A stretch of 64,000 nt of DNA from NCBI RefSeq assembly GCF_012922555.1, contig NZ_WIPK01000010.1:1-64000 (forward strand). The letters run 5' to 3'. The position numbers and the translations under genes were made by a program. Source of the DNA: Paraclostridium dentum. Lineage in GTDB: Bacteria; Bacillota; Clostridia; Peptostreptococcales; Peptostreptococcaceae. The notes under the pieces are model-generated. The model saw only the letters and a program-made list of their open reading frames with translations, was not told the DNA's origin and searched no databases. Positions 7,716 through 15,904 of this stretch are shown here, in pieces (within the stretch, counting starts at the first letter, position 1; each line of letters starts with the position of its first letter).

Positions 7716-8366
7716 ATGAATTTCATTTCAAGTATATTACAAGATTTATTAAGTATATTATTTAGTTTTACAGGAGATTTAGGGGTTGCAATAGTCGTTG
7801 TAACATTAATGGTTAAATTAATACTTATGCCGTTATCTATGAAACAAAAACTCTCTATGAGAAAACAACAAGACATGGCTGATAAAATGAGTACATTAAA
7901 GGAAAAATATAAAAATAATCCTACTGAGCTTGAAAAGCAAATGCAATTACATGCAACTGAGAGCATGAAAAGTATGTTGGGATGTTCTACTTTATTGCTT
8001 CAAATGCCAATAGTATTTGCGCTTTATAGAACATTTTCAAGTATGCCACAGGATTTTTCTAGTTCTATAGTTCCTTGGATAAATAACTTAAGCATGTCTG
8101 ATAATTTATTTATAATACCTTGTATATATACGTTAATAATGTTAGCTCCAAATTTAATAAACTATATACCTTATTTTAAGACTAGTTCTCAAGTAGCCCT
8201 TAATAAACATATGGCTATAATAACAGTAGTTATGAGTTTTATATTAACTGCAAGAACACCAGTTGCATTAGGTTTATATTTTATAACTAGTGGTGCTTAC
8301 GCATTAATTGAAGATATATGCTTTAGAATTTATTTTAAATCAAAAAATAAATTGGCATTAGAATAG
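7716..8366 (+). CDS. yidC: YidC/Oxa1 family membrane protein insertase
   Basis: 216 residues behind AAAGGAGA. Five or so membrane segments and the family's cytoplasmic hairpin (KQKLSMRKQQDMADKMSTLK) followed by LQMPIVFALYRTF. It inserts proteins into the cytoplasmic membrane alone or with Sec. It lacks an N-terminal lipobox Cys, unlike most Gram-positive YidC proteins. The position of the groove arginine conserved in Bacillus SpoIIIJ (within VTxxIRLxLLPL) is Lys34 here (VTLMVKLILMPL). A second, accessory YidC on a plasmid suggests a dedicated small-protein client. Confidence 0.85.
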   Translation: MNFISSILQDLLSILFSFTGDLGVAIVVVTLMVKLILMPLSMKQKLSMRKQQDMADKMSTLKEKYKNNPTELEKQMQLHATESMKSMLGCSTLLLQMPIVFALYRTFSSMPQDFSSSIVPWINNLSMSDNLFIIPCIYTLIMLAPNLINYIPYFKTSSQVALNKHMAIITVVMSFILTARTPVALGLYFITSGAYALIEDICFRIYFKSKNKLALE

Positions 8367-8371
8367 AAGTA

Positions 8372-8464
8372 GTATCAAAAATGCCGTTAGAATCCATTTA
8401 TTTGGATTCTAACGGCATTAACTTTGTGCAAAATAATGACTATTACCTATAGTGAAAGTTTAAG
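8372..8464 (+). repeat. Directional palindromic element, copy 4
   Basis: Core 8381-8419: ATGCCGTTAGAATCCA pairs perfectly with TGGATTCTAACGGCAT. Both arms carry the swap from the usual CCC/GGG to CCG/CGG, a compensatory change. Right flank TTAACTTTGTGCAAAATAAT and GTGAAAGTTTAAGG. Confidence 0.8.
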
Positions 8465-8543
8465 GCTAGTCAGTACTTGACTTTTAAATATAAAAGGATT
8501 AGTTTGAATAAAGTAAATATATTTTATAAAAGGGGATGTACAT

Positions 8544-8837
8544 ATGGTAATAGTAAATATAACATATACAGTTGAATTGGATAAAATTGAACAAAAACTA
8601 GAGGAACACATAGAATTTTTAAATAAATATTACGCAAATAACAAATTTATATGTTCAGGAAGAAAGAACCCTAGAATAGGTGGGGTAATTTTATGTAATG
8701 CTGATAAAGAAGAGGTTAGTGAAATTATAAAAGAAGATCCATTTTATATTAATAAATTAGGTAACTATGAAATTATTGAATTTGAATCATCAAAAATCAA
8801 TAAGGAATTAATAACTACGCAACTAGAAACTTTATAG
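8544..8837 (+). CDS. YciI family protein
   Basis: 97 residues behind AAAGGGG. The sequence follows the YciI-like ferredoxin fold: an N-terminal strand with VNITYTVELDKIEQ, helix LEEHIEFLNKYY, then GGVILCNADKEEVSEIIKED and PFYINKLGNYEIIEF. Family members are small soluble proteins, some with dehydrochlorinase-type activity, most without known substrate. Single-gene unit between two palindromic elements. Confidence 0.75.
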   Translation: MVIVNITYTVELDKIEQKLEEHIEFLNKYYANNKFICSGRKNPRIGGVILCNADKEEVSEIIKEDPFYINKLGNYEIIEFESSKINKELITTQLETL

Positions 8838-8854
8838 CCAATATAAATCAATTT

Positions 8855-8950
8855 GTATATAAAGTTAATGCCCTTGAAATCTATTTATTTGGACTCTAAG
8901 AGTATTAACTTTATTCGAAACTAAACTATTGTCTAAACGAAAATTTCAAT
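8855..8950 (+). repeat. Directional palindromic element, copy 5
   Basis: Core 8868-8904 (ATGCCCTTGAAATC with GGACTCTAAGAGTAT, imperfect), right flank TTAACTTTATTCGAAAC and GTCTAAACGAAAATTTC. Between converging genes. Confidence 0.65.
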
Positions 8951-8963
8951 GTATTAATTTTTG

Positions 8964-9581
8964 TTATTTCTTACAATATATCTTGATTAGGTCAAAATTA
9001 TTTTCTACTAATGTATGGTAATATATTTTAGGATTTGATGAATTTTTTACAACTGCCCAAAGTATAGAAGCTACTTTCAACTTATTATCAAAAATTATAT
9101 TTTCCTTATCTGCACAAAAATCTTTTAAAAATTGATTCCATTGACATGAAGAATTATCATATTTTGCATAATCAGATTTTTGATAATATATATCAAGCAT
9201 ATTTTGAATCGTAAAATCAGTATCATGCTCTTTTTTTACTTTACGCCATGCAGTTGCCATATCTGCTGTAAACTTAAAGTTTTCGACACCTGTTTGGGCT
9301 GAAAAATATTCTCTGAAATTTGAGTTAAATGAAAATCCACATTCAATCAAAGGACAGTTTAATCCGATTTCTTTTAAGCATTTTTTAGAAAAATCTCTTT
9401 TTTTACGCTTAATGATCTTTCCATTAAAATATTCTTCTAAATTATGAATTAATTCTTGTTTAGTACCAGTATGATCTATTCCTAATTTCTTACAAATTTT
9501 TGATAGTTCATCACGATACCAATAATATTTGATAAACTCACTATAAGATTTTATATCAAAAAAATTAGGTCGTATTTCCAT
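8964..9581 (-). CDS. SAP domain protein with DUF6434-like region
   Basis: About 205 residues from the start at 9581, preferred over the ATG at 9593 because GGAG then lies 6-7 nt upstream. The N-terminal part (SYSEFIKYYWYRDELSKICK, then LGIDHTGTKQELIHNLEEYF) is a SAP-type helix-turn-helix, usually a nucleic-acid-binding module. The following block (NFREYFSAQTGVENFKFTAD, MATAWRKVKK) matches proteins annotated SAP/DUF6434. Cellular role unknown; single-gene unit. Confidence 0.75.
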   Translation of the reverse strand: MEIRPNFFDIKSYSEFIKYYWYRDELSKICKKLGIDHTGTKQELIHNLEEYFNGKIIKRKKRDFSKKCLKEIGLNCPLIECGFSFNSNFREYFSAQTGVENFKFTADMATAWRKVKKEHDTDFTIQNMLDIYYQKSDYAKYDNSSCQWNQFLKDFCADKENIIFDNKLKVASILWAVVKNSSNPKIYYHTLVENNFDLIKIYCKK

Positions 9582-9717
9582 TTTTATCTCCATTTCAAAT
9601 TTTTATTTGTATATTAATTAAGTCAATTCTATATAATAATAAATTAATTGTATCATAATTTATTATTTATACAGTGTATATTGAAATAAAATATATACAT
9701 GCAAAAAAAACTATACT

Positions 9718-10065
9718 CTATAATATAGAGTTTAATTTTTTATTTTTATTAAACCTTCTTAAATGAATTTCTGTTAAGATTATTGGCACAAAGATTATTG
9801 CAAATATCAAAATATAATAAACTGTATCTTGTAGTTTTATATTTAAAAATTTATTTCCTAAAATGACAGCTACGGAAACTATAAAAGAAAAAGTACACGG
9901 TTTATAAATATATAAATTGGCTTCATCCCATGTCTCTTTGTCCTTCATTGCATATTTAGTTTTATATCCCACAAACAAATTAGGAAATTGCTTATAATCA
10001 TCACGTAGGTACTTACAAACAAGTCCTACTATATACATAGTCAATCCTATAAAAATAATAACCAA
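9718..10065 (-). CDS. SdpI family membrane protein (possible immunity protein)
   Basis: 115 residues from a TTG at 10065, chosen because AGGGGGG lies just upstream; the longer version from 10140 lacks a ribosome site. Three hydrophobic segments and the family motif (FPNLFVGYKTKYAMKDKETW, then DEANLYIYKP) identify an SdpI C-terminal-type protein. In Bacillus, SdpI protects cells against the secreted toxin SDP and signals to its repressor. A gene for a 35-residue amphipathic peptide starts 233 nt away in the opposite direction, which makes an immunity role worth considering. Confidence 0.8.
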   Translation of the reverse strand: MVIIFIGLTMYIVGLVCKYLRDDYKQFPNLFVGYKTKYAMKDKETWDEANLYIYKPCTFSFIVSVAVILGNKFLNIKLQDTVYYILIFAIIFVPIILTEIHLRRFNKNKKLNSIL

Positions 10066-10297
10066 AAAATCCCCCCTATATTTTATATTAACTAAATTAA
10101 AACTATCAACCTTTTTAATTAAATCATAGCAGAATTTCAATTAACCTCATAAAAATACGTTCAATCTAATTGATTTGTATTTTAATAGATCTCCCCTTAT
10201 CTTGAATTTATATATTAAGGTTTTTATATGAACTCACTATAGATAGGTTTTATTGGATATACTTTAAGTATAGTATGTTTAAAAGGAGGTTTTAATT

Positions 10298-10405
10298 GTG
10301 GAATTAGTTTTAGAAATAGGAGTAATTATTTCAGACTTTATAATATCTATATTTTCAGGAGACGAGTGGAAAAAATTCGCTAAATGGATAAAACTTAGAG
10401 TTTAA
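10298..10405 (+). CDS. 35-residue amphipathic peptide
   Basis: GTG start behind AAAAGGAGG. Sequence MELVLEIGVIISDFIISIF, then SGDEWKKFAKWIKLRV: a hydrophobic/acidic N-terminal helix and a basic, Trp-containing amphipathic C-terminus. This composition resembles leaderless bacteriocins and phenol-soluble-modulin-like peptides. An ACTTTAAGT palindrome precedes it by 28 nt, as at 376 and 7395. It is followed by a good terminator and is divergent from the SdpI-like gene. Function is inferred only. Confidence 0.6.
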   Translation: MELVLEIGVIISDFIISIFSGDEWKKFAKWIKLRV

Positions 10406-10428
10406 CTCTTTTATAACCTGAGAAATTA

Positions 10429-10455
10429 AAAAGGCACACTTCTTAGTGTGCCTTA
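10429..10455. terminator. Intrinsic terminator
   Basis: AAGGCACACT (10431-10440) pairs with AGTGTGCCTT (10445-10454) with a 4-nt loop, AT-rich on both sides. It closes the 35-residue peptide gene and the converging CPBP gene. Confidence 0.8.
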
Positions 10456-10473
10456 ACTATATTAAATAAAGTC

Positions 10474-11388
10474 TTATTCATATTGTTTAAAGAAGTTTTT
10501 CTTATCTAAATAAATAATAACTATTATAGCTACGATTATTATAATAGTTTCACAAATGCCGCCTTCAGGTCCAAACTTTCCACCAGAAATTGATGGGTTT
10601 CCAATTAGATTTAAATCAAATAAAGTACCTACAGATGCACTAGTCCCACTAACTTCAAACCCAAATATGTTTCCCATAAAGAAATTCCAAGCACAATGAA
10701 GACCACAAGCTCCCCAAAGGTCATTAGTTTTTAAAACATAAAGTCCAAATAAAAATCCTGCTAAAACTAAATTTATAACCGCTATATAGCTAATATTAGG
10801 ATTGAATACATGCATAAACCCAAAGTAAGTGGATGACACAATTAAACCTACCCATCCATTATACTTAGCGCTTAAAACATTCATAAGCCATCCTCGAGTT
10901 ACAATTTCTTCAGCCGAACTCTGAACTATCCATCCAATTAATATTATAATTATGTACTTTATAGCAGATAATCCTACTGGTTGGCTAGGATTATGCTCTA
11001 CACTTATCAGTCCAAAAGAATATAATAAAACTACTTCTGAAGCAGTCAATATAGCACCTACCATAAATCCAGTTAAGTATTTCTTTATCCATCCTTCTTT
11101 ACAAAATCCAATAGAAGAAAAAGGCCTCTCTTCAATTTTAACTACTCTTATATACACAAGTACTGATATACCAAAGAAACTAAGTAATTCAAATAATAAA
11201 GTTATAAGATTTTCGTTTTGAAGACTTGTATTCGCAAAACTAAAAAATGATATAATTTTAAATGGAATTTGACCGAAAAAAACACCAAAATCCATAATAA
11301 GAAATGTTAATACAATTGCCCAACCTATACTTGGTAATTTTTTTGCCCTACGGGCCTCATTCATTAAACTTTCATTTTTCATATCCAT
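10474..11388 (-). CDS. CPBP family intramembrane glutamic endopeptidase
   Basis: 304 residues from 11388, chosen for AAAGGAG upstream. About eight membrane segments. CPBP/Abi signature: SSAEEIVTRGW (paired Glu at about 160-161, then Arg), FGFMHVFNP and HCAWNFFMG supply the Glu/His catalytic residues. The family includes CAAX processing enzymes and bacteriocin maturation or immunity proteins. Its position next to the peptide and SdpI-like genes fits the latter, but the operon structure does not prove it. Confidence 0.85.
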   Translation of the reverse strand: MDMKNESLMNEARRAKKLPSIGWAIVLTFLIMDFGVFFGQIPFKIISFFSFANTSLQNENLITLLFELLSFFGISVLVYIRVVKIEERPFSSIGFCKEGWIKKYLTGFMVGAILTASEVVLLYSFGLISVEHNPSQPVGLSAIKYIIIILIGWIVQSSAEEIVTRGWLMNVLSAKYNGWVGLIVSSTYFGFMHVFNPNISYIAVINLVLAGFLFGLYVLKTNDLWGACGLHCAWNFFMGNIFGFEVSGTSASVGTLFDLNLIGNPSISGGKFGPEGGICETIIIIVAIIVIIYLDKKNFFKQYE

Positions 11389-11607
11389 ACTATATTCTCC
11401 TTTTGTTAAAACCATATATGCACTGTAATATCTATGTTAAAATTTTAAAATTTCGTCTACTCCTCGAATAAAAATCGCTAGTATAGTTAGTGATATTTAT
11501 ATATTTAATAAATACAAAATTATTTTAACATATAAAATTAAACAAACTTTAAAAGTGGACTAACATAGCTTTTATTTAGCCTAAAATGGTAAAATTTAAA
11601 GAAATAC

Positions 11608-11700
11608 TCTAAAAATCACTTCAAAAGTAGTCTTAAAAAAGCCCTTAAAATTCAAAAATGAATTTTAAGGGCTTTACCTAAAATATACAATTTAGACTTC
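11608..11700 (+). repeat. Directional palindromic element, copy 6
   Basis: Core 11638-11675: AAAGCCCTTAAAATTC pairs perfectly with GAATTTTAAGGGCTTT. Right flank TACCTAAAATATACA. It lies between two minus-strand genes, upstream of one and downstream of the other. Confidence 0.75.
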
Positions 11701-11709
11701 AAATAAAAT

Positions 11710-12264
11710 TTAGTAACTCATTAAATTTAAAATTTCATTTTTAATATATTCAGGCATTTGTAAATTCTGGTTACGGATTAATATATTTTTATAACTTACT
11801 CCGTTCTTCTCGAAATATTTACTTATTAAATGAGTTCTATTTTTAGGGTCACCTAGAACATTATAAATTACAAACCAATCTTCAAGTGACATTAGATTAA
11901 TTTTAACTTCATCCTTTAAAACTGTTGAAACTATTGAGTCTTCATCAAATATAACTTCATATAAACTATCTTCACATTTTATTCTAAACCCAACCATAAA
12001 CTCAACTTCTGTACCATCTACATCATATCTAAAAAAATCATCAGACTTAAATTTATCACTATTATTTATGACCTCAAGCGGCTTACCTATTTCATTCATT
12101 GCTAATTTCACATTTTCTGTATCTTTAGGATTAACCAATATATCTATATCTTTAGGCTCCTCTACTAGTCCATAATGATTCAATAGCGTAGACCCACCAA
12201 TTGCCCACATACAATTAAAATCATTTAAAGACTTTGCAACCTTCTTTAAAACTAAATTATTCAT
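11710..12264 (-). CDS. Nucleotidyltransferase-fold protein (AbiEii-like)
   Basis: 184 residues behind GGAGG. Residues about 18-50 (WAIGGSTLLNHYGLVEEPKD, then IDILV) show the GGS…DxD pattern of minimal nucleotidyltransferases as in AbiEii/DUF6036 proteins; an Asp-containing strand (DGTEVEFMVG) could give the third carboxylate. No AbiEi-like antitoxin is adjacent, so a toxin role is not supported. Single-gene unit. Confidence 0.7.
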   Translation of the reverse strand: MNNLVLKKVAKSLNDFNCMWAIGGSTLLNHYGLVEEPKDIDILVNPKDTENVKLAMNEIGKPLEVINNSDKFKSDDFFRYDVDGTEVEFMVGFRIKCEDSLYEVIFDEDSIVSTVLKDEVKINLMSLEDWFVIYNVLGDPKNRTHLISKYFEKNGVSYKNILIRNQNLQMPEYIKNEILNLMSY

Positions 12265-12476
12265 AAGTTCCTCCAGTAAATTTCTAGATTTCGTATACTC
12301 TTAATTATATCAAATCTATTCTCTACCATTAATCTAATAAATAAATTTTTGATTACCATTTAAAATCTACATTTTTCATGTTCTAAATTATATTTCTATA
12401 TCAATATATAAGGTTATGGTATAGTTATCTTAATAAAGTAGTTTAAAAAATAACAATTTCCAGGGGGATAATCAAT

Positions 12477-13121
12477 ATGAATTTAAAACATTATATATTT
12501 GATTTAGATGGAACATTAATTGATACAGAAAATGCTATATTAAAAACATGGAAAGATACATTAAAAGAATATGGTTATGAGCACACATTAGAGGAAATAC
12601 GAGTAGTTTTAGGGGTTACAACAGATATAGGTCTTAAAAAATTGAATGCTACCGTTGATGAAAATTATATATGTAAATGGCAAGTAAATTACGAAAAGTA
12701 TTGTTCTGATGCAGACTTTTTTGATGGTGCAAAGGAAATGCTTGAATTTTTAAAAGAAAATAATTGTTCTTTAGGAGCTGTATCATCAAGAAGTAAAAAT
12801 GAGTATGATAAGTACTTTAGAAAGTTTAATTTAGAAGAATTTTTTACAACTATTATTTTAGAAGATGATACAGAAAATCATAAGCCATACCCAGATCCAC
12901 TGTTTAAATATATGGAATTAACAGGAGCAGATAAAGATTCATGTATTTATATTGGTGATATGACAACTGATATTCAATGTGCAAATAATGCAGGTGTTAT
13001 ATCAGGGTTGGTAGCTTGGAATAACTCAGGAGTTTCTTGTTCAGATGCAAAAATGAGCTTTAGTGATCCAAAAGAAGTTTGTGACTTAGTAAATGCTGCA
13101 GTTTGTAGTTCTTCATACTAA
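12477..13121 (+). CDS. HAD family hydrolase (phosphatase, Gph/PpaX-like)
   Basis: 214 residues behind CAGGGGG. Motif I DLDGTLIDTE (nucleophile Asp9), motif II VSSRS, motif III Lys in HKPYPDP, motif IV GDMTTDIQCANNAG. The alpha-helical cap between motifs I and II puts it in the C1 subclass with phosphoglycolate phosphatase and pyrophosphatase PpaX. Substrate not predictable. Confidence 0.9.
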   Translation: MNLKHYIFDLDGTLIDTENAILKTWKDTLKEYGYEHTLEEIRVVLGVTTDIGLKKLNATVDENYICKWQVNYEKYCSDADFFDGAKEMLEFLKENNCSLGAVSSRSKNEYDKYFRKFNLEEFFTTIILEDDTENHKPYPDPLFKYMELTGADKDSCIYIGDMTTDIQCANNAGVISGLVAWNNSGVSCSDAKMSFSDPKEVCDLVNAAVCSSSY

Positions 13122-13139
13122 AAACAAAAAAATATTCAT

Positions 13140-13250
13140 TAAAAACTTATTATAAATATCAATAATAAAATGACCTTAAAACCCAAATAAATGGGTTCTA
13201 AGGTCATTATCTTTATGTATTATACATAACCTAATTCTTAAATTTAAATT
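13140..13250 (+). repeat. Directional palindromic element, copy 7
   Basis: Core 13170-13207: ATGACCTTAAAACCCA with TGGGTTCTAAGGTCAT, showing paired GACC/GGTC and CCCA/TGGG changes. The loop (AATAAA) is inverted relative to most copies, while the right flank (TCTTTATGTATTATACATAA) keeps the usual orientation. Confidence 0.75.
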
Positions 13251-13304
13251 TAATTACTAGTTTCATATATGCTGTATATTTATCCGTACAAAAACATGCT
13301 TATT

Positions 13305-13727
13305 CTACTTTACTCTTTTAAACATAGGATGATTTTCTCTAAATTGAAGTAAATCCCATAAGTTTCCGTATAAATCTTTAAATACTGCTACAGTTCCATA
13401 GTCTTGCTCTTGTGGCTCTCTAACAAACTCTATACCTTTTGCTACCATGTCATTATAGTCTCTCCAAAGGTCATCTGTACCAAGGAATAAGAATACTCTT
13501 CCACCTGTTTGATTTCCTATAAAAGACATTTGTTCCTCTTTCGATGCTTTTGCAAGCAATATTGCAGTTCCGTTTGAACCAGGTGGCGAAACTACAACCC
13601 AGCGCTTATCTTGTTCTGGTTGGTATGTATCCTCTATTAAATTAAACTTAAGTTTCTTAGTGTAAAAGTCAATAGCCTCATCATAATCATTAACAACTAA
13701 AGAAATATGTACTATAGATTGTATCAT
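13305..13727 (-). CDS. VOC family protein (glyoxalase/bleomycin resistance fold)
   Basis: 140 residues. Two beta-alpha-beta-beta-beta repeats beginning VHISLVVNDYDEAIDFYTKK and FLGTDDLWRDYNDMVAKG, ending FKDLYGNLWDLLQF, the usual C-terminal VOC motif with a metal-ligand Glu position replaced by Asp or absent. Enzymatic or drug-binding role possible. Single-gene unit between a palindromic element and a GNAT gene. Confidence 0.85.
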   Translation of the reverse strand: MIQSIVHISLVVNDYDEAIDFYTKKLKFNLIEDTYQPEQDKRWVVVSPPGSNGTAILLAKASKEEQMSFIGNQTGGRVFLFLGTDDLWRDYNDMVAKGIEFVREPQEQDYGTVAVFKDLYGNLWDLLQFRENHPMFKRVK

Positions 13728-13886
13728 TATTTATCACCTCTATATAATTTTGTTTATTAATACTATCATAGCATGATTAAAAAGTTCAATAGTTTATAGA
13801 TGTATTTAAAATCTAGCTAATTCCTAAAAAGCATTTAAAGATAGGCGTTTAAACAACCTTGAAGTCCATTTTTTTAATAGTTAAAC

Positions 13887-14351
13887 TTATTTTAATTTAT
13901 TAAGTGTTGCTTCATATATACGTGATTCCTCACCCCATGGATGATACCCAATACCTATGTAGTTGAAGTCATAACGTTCATAATATCCTATATGATCAGT
14001 ACATAAATATAATTTATCAAAACCACCCTCTTTTGAATCCTTCTTTGCCTTCTCAAGTAGTAGCTTACCGTAAGAGTTCCCACGGTATTTTTCTTCAATA
14101 TATAATGCACAAACCCAAGGATATAAGTCCATCCTACTGATAAAATCATTGGTAATTAAACCTGCACACCCAACAATTTCATCATCGTTATAAAGAAGAT
14201 ACCACTGCGGAAGTGGCCCCTTTGCTGTTATACAGTTATTTATACAGTCTTCATATACTTTTAGACTGTCTTCACTTGCCCACTTTTCTTGAAAGTATTT
14301 TATTACAGCCGAAGCATATTCTGGCTGCTTTTTAACAGATATAATATTCAT
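13887..14351 (-). CDS. GNAT family N-acetyltransferase
   Basis: 154 residues. GNAT fold with CoA-binding region YIEEKYRGNSYGKLLLEKA (Q/R-x-x-G-x-G/A variant) and a preceding IVGCAGLITND strand; the C-terminal part KLYLCTDHIGYYERYDF is typical of small-molecule acetyltransferases. Substrate unknown. Confidence 0.85.
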   Translation of the reverse strand: MNIISVKKQPEYASAVIKYFQEKWASEDSLKVYEDCINNCITAKGPLPQWYLLYNDDEIVGCAGLITNDFISRMDLYPWVCALYIEEKYRGNSYGKLLLEKAKKDSKEGGFDKLYLCTDHIGYYERYDFNYIGIGYHPWGEESRIYEATLNKLK

Positions 14352-14535
14352 TTTTTCCCCCTATTCATCTCTATTCTTTAATTCATTTCTTCCAAAAATC
14401 TCTATTTACAAATCTATTAAATAATATACTTATTAATTCAATTATATATTACTTAATTGAAATTAACTATATTTGTACTTTTTATATATTATTGGTATTA
14501 TTTATATTGAATATATAAATAGGGAGATTTTGTAA

Positions 14536-14922
14536 ATGAGTAAAAATAAAGCTGAAATAAGAGAAGAACTTAACGATGCAAAAATTCAATTAAAAGAGGG
14601 GATTGAACAAGTAAATAAAGATTATAAAATGAATGTTCAAGAAAGCAAAAGAAAAGTAAAAGAAAAGAAAGATAGAGAAAGAGAAGAATATGCAAAAACT
14701 AAAAAAGTAAATTATTTTAGTGATACTGCTTGGGAAACTATGAGTTCTAAAAAATTAAAGATAATTAATATATTATTAAAATGTCTTGGTGTAGTTTTTC
14801 TTTTATTTGGGCTAATACTTTTATTTAGTGCAGGAGAAATGTCAGGTATTCTAATTTTAGCAATTGGTTTATATTTTTTATGGTTTAACCCTAGAAATTT
14901 TTCTGATCCGTCTAAAAAGTAA
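14536..14922 (+). CDS. Coiled-coil protein with two membrane segments
   Basis: 128 residues behind AGGGAG. Residues 1-65 are highly charged and helical (KEKKDREREEYAKTKK), a likely coiled coil. Two hydrophobic helices follow (about 78-95 and 98-116), ending NPRNFSDPSKK. No enzymatic motif. Unknown function; it may be a membrane-tethered scaffold. Confidence 0.6.
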   Translation: MSKNKAEIREELNDAKIQLKEGIEQVNKDYKMNVQESKRKVKEKKDREREEYAKTKKVNYFSDTAWETMSSKKLKIINILLKCLGVVFLLFGLILLFSAGEMSGILILAIGLYFLWFNPRNFSDPSKK

Positions 14923-15027
14923 TACGAAGCGCTACTTAGGTCCTACATTAATTTTTTATCAATAATATAAAAGTAATATAAATGCAAAGATAGACTTTAT
15001 TATATAATGCTCCATTTCGTAAGAGTA

Positions 15028-15120
15028 GCTTGTCTAAACCGTAATACCAAAAGCCTATAAAATCCATTTATATGAAGTTTATAGACTTTAATAATATTTA
15101 TACTAGCTAGATTATATCTT
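15028..15120 (+). repeat. Directional palindromic element, copy 8 (degenerate)
   Basis: Core 15049-15090 (AAAAGCCTATAAAATCCATT with GAAGTTTATAGACTTT), right flank AATAATATTTATACTAGCTAG. Between converging genes. Confidence 0.5.
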
Positions 15121-15135
15121 ATTGTAATTTTGCAT

Positions 15136-15165
15136 AAAAAAAAGACACACGATGTGTCTTTTTTC
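15136..15165 (-). terminator. Terminator of the cold-shock gene
   Basis: GACACA and TGTGTC arms around a CGA loop, with A-run on the left and T-run on the right. It lies 15 nt after the stop of the cspA-like gene. Confidence 0.85.
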
Positions 15166-15179
15166 CGAACATATATATA

Positions 15180-15380
15180 TTATAATATAGTTACATTCTC
15201 TGCTTGAGGACCTCTAGCACCTTCAACTACATTAAAGTTTACTTTTTGACCTTCTTCTAATGATTTGAATCCATCAGTTTGTATAGCTGAGAAATGTACG
15301 AATACGTCTTCTCCACCTTCTACTGATATAAAACCAAATCCTTTTTCATTGTTAAACCATTTTACTGTTCCATTCATCAT
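15180..15380 (-). CDS. csp: Cold-shock protein (CSD, CspA family)
   Basis: 66 residues, standard size. RNP1 KGFGFI and RNP2 VFVHFS are intact; N-terminus [15 protein letters not shown] and C-terminus GPQAENVTI are canonical. A single OB fold that binds RNA and single-stranded DNA as a chaperone. Monocistronic, with an upstream hairpin-rich leader (CTATTTCTAGG region) that may be a temperature-responsive 5' UTR, as is common for the family. Confidence 0.95.
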   Translation of the reverse strand: MMNGTVKWFNNEKGFGFISVEGGEDVFVHFSAIQTDGFKSLEEGQKVNFNVVEGARGPQAENVTIL

Positions 15381-15504
15381 TAAAAAACTCCTATGAACCT
15401 ATTTCTAGGTCTCTTTAATTTATTTGTGTATTGCTACAAATATTATTATAGCACAGATTAATAATAATAGATAGCTTTTTATTAATAATACTATTTTTTG
15501 GTTC

Positions 15505-15757
15505 TTAATCTTTATTTAATTTATCTTTTAATTTGGATTCAAGTTCTATAATTTCATTAAAAGTACTCTTTATCTCATTGATTAGTGGATTATTTCGATT
15601 ATCATATACCTTTTTTAAAATTACCTCTTTCTCCGCCATCTTGAACATATCATTACCATACATTTTTTTATACATAGATATTTTATCATCAATGATCTCA
15701 GACTGTTCACTTAACTCTTTAGCTAATTTACCTAAAACATAAAAATAATAAATAGTT
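15505..15757 (-). pseudogene. 3' remnant of a coding sequence
   Basis: On the minus strand an open frame reads KLAKELSEQSEIIDDKISM, then YKKMYGNDMFKMAEKEVILK, continuing to ESKLKDKLNKD and stop. Codon use looks coding, but no start codon or ribosome site precedes it; a stop lies just upstream in frame. The charged, helical C-terminus recalls regulator tails (MerR or MarR type), but that is a guess. It may be what is left of a regulator that faced the ZIP transporter gene. Confidence 0.45.
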
Positions 15758-15849
15758 TCTTAGATGGTAAAACAGATTGTTAATCAAATAGAGTTTTATT
15801 TTACATACTGAAATTTTTAATATACTTTATAGTATTATCATGCTATAAT

Positions 15850-15880
15850 TTTATAAATGATAATAATTATCATTTATAAA
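15850..15880. promoter_or_regulatory. Fur-type operator
   Basis: A 31-bp palindrome with one central base, containing TGATAATAATTATCA, which matches the 7-1-7 Fur box TGATAATnATTATCA. It follows directly after a TATAAT at 15844-15849 and lies 24 nt before the ZIP transporter start, so a repressor here would block transcription. Confidence 0.85.
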
Positions 15881-15904
15881 TCATTTTCAATCTAAGGAGG
15901 GCTT

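Noticed and set aside
11710-12264. AbiE-type toxin-antitoxin system
   Set aside because: Only a nucleotidyltransferase-like gene is found, without an AbiEi partner.
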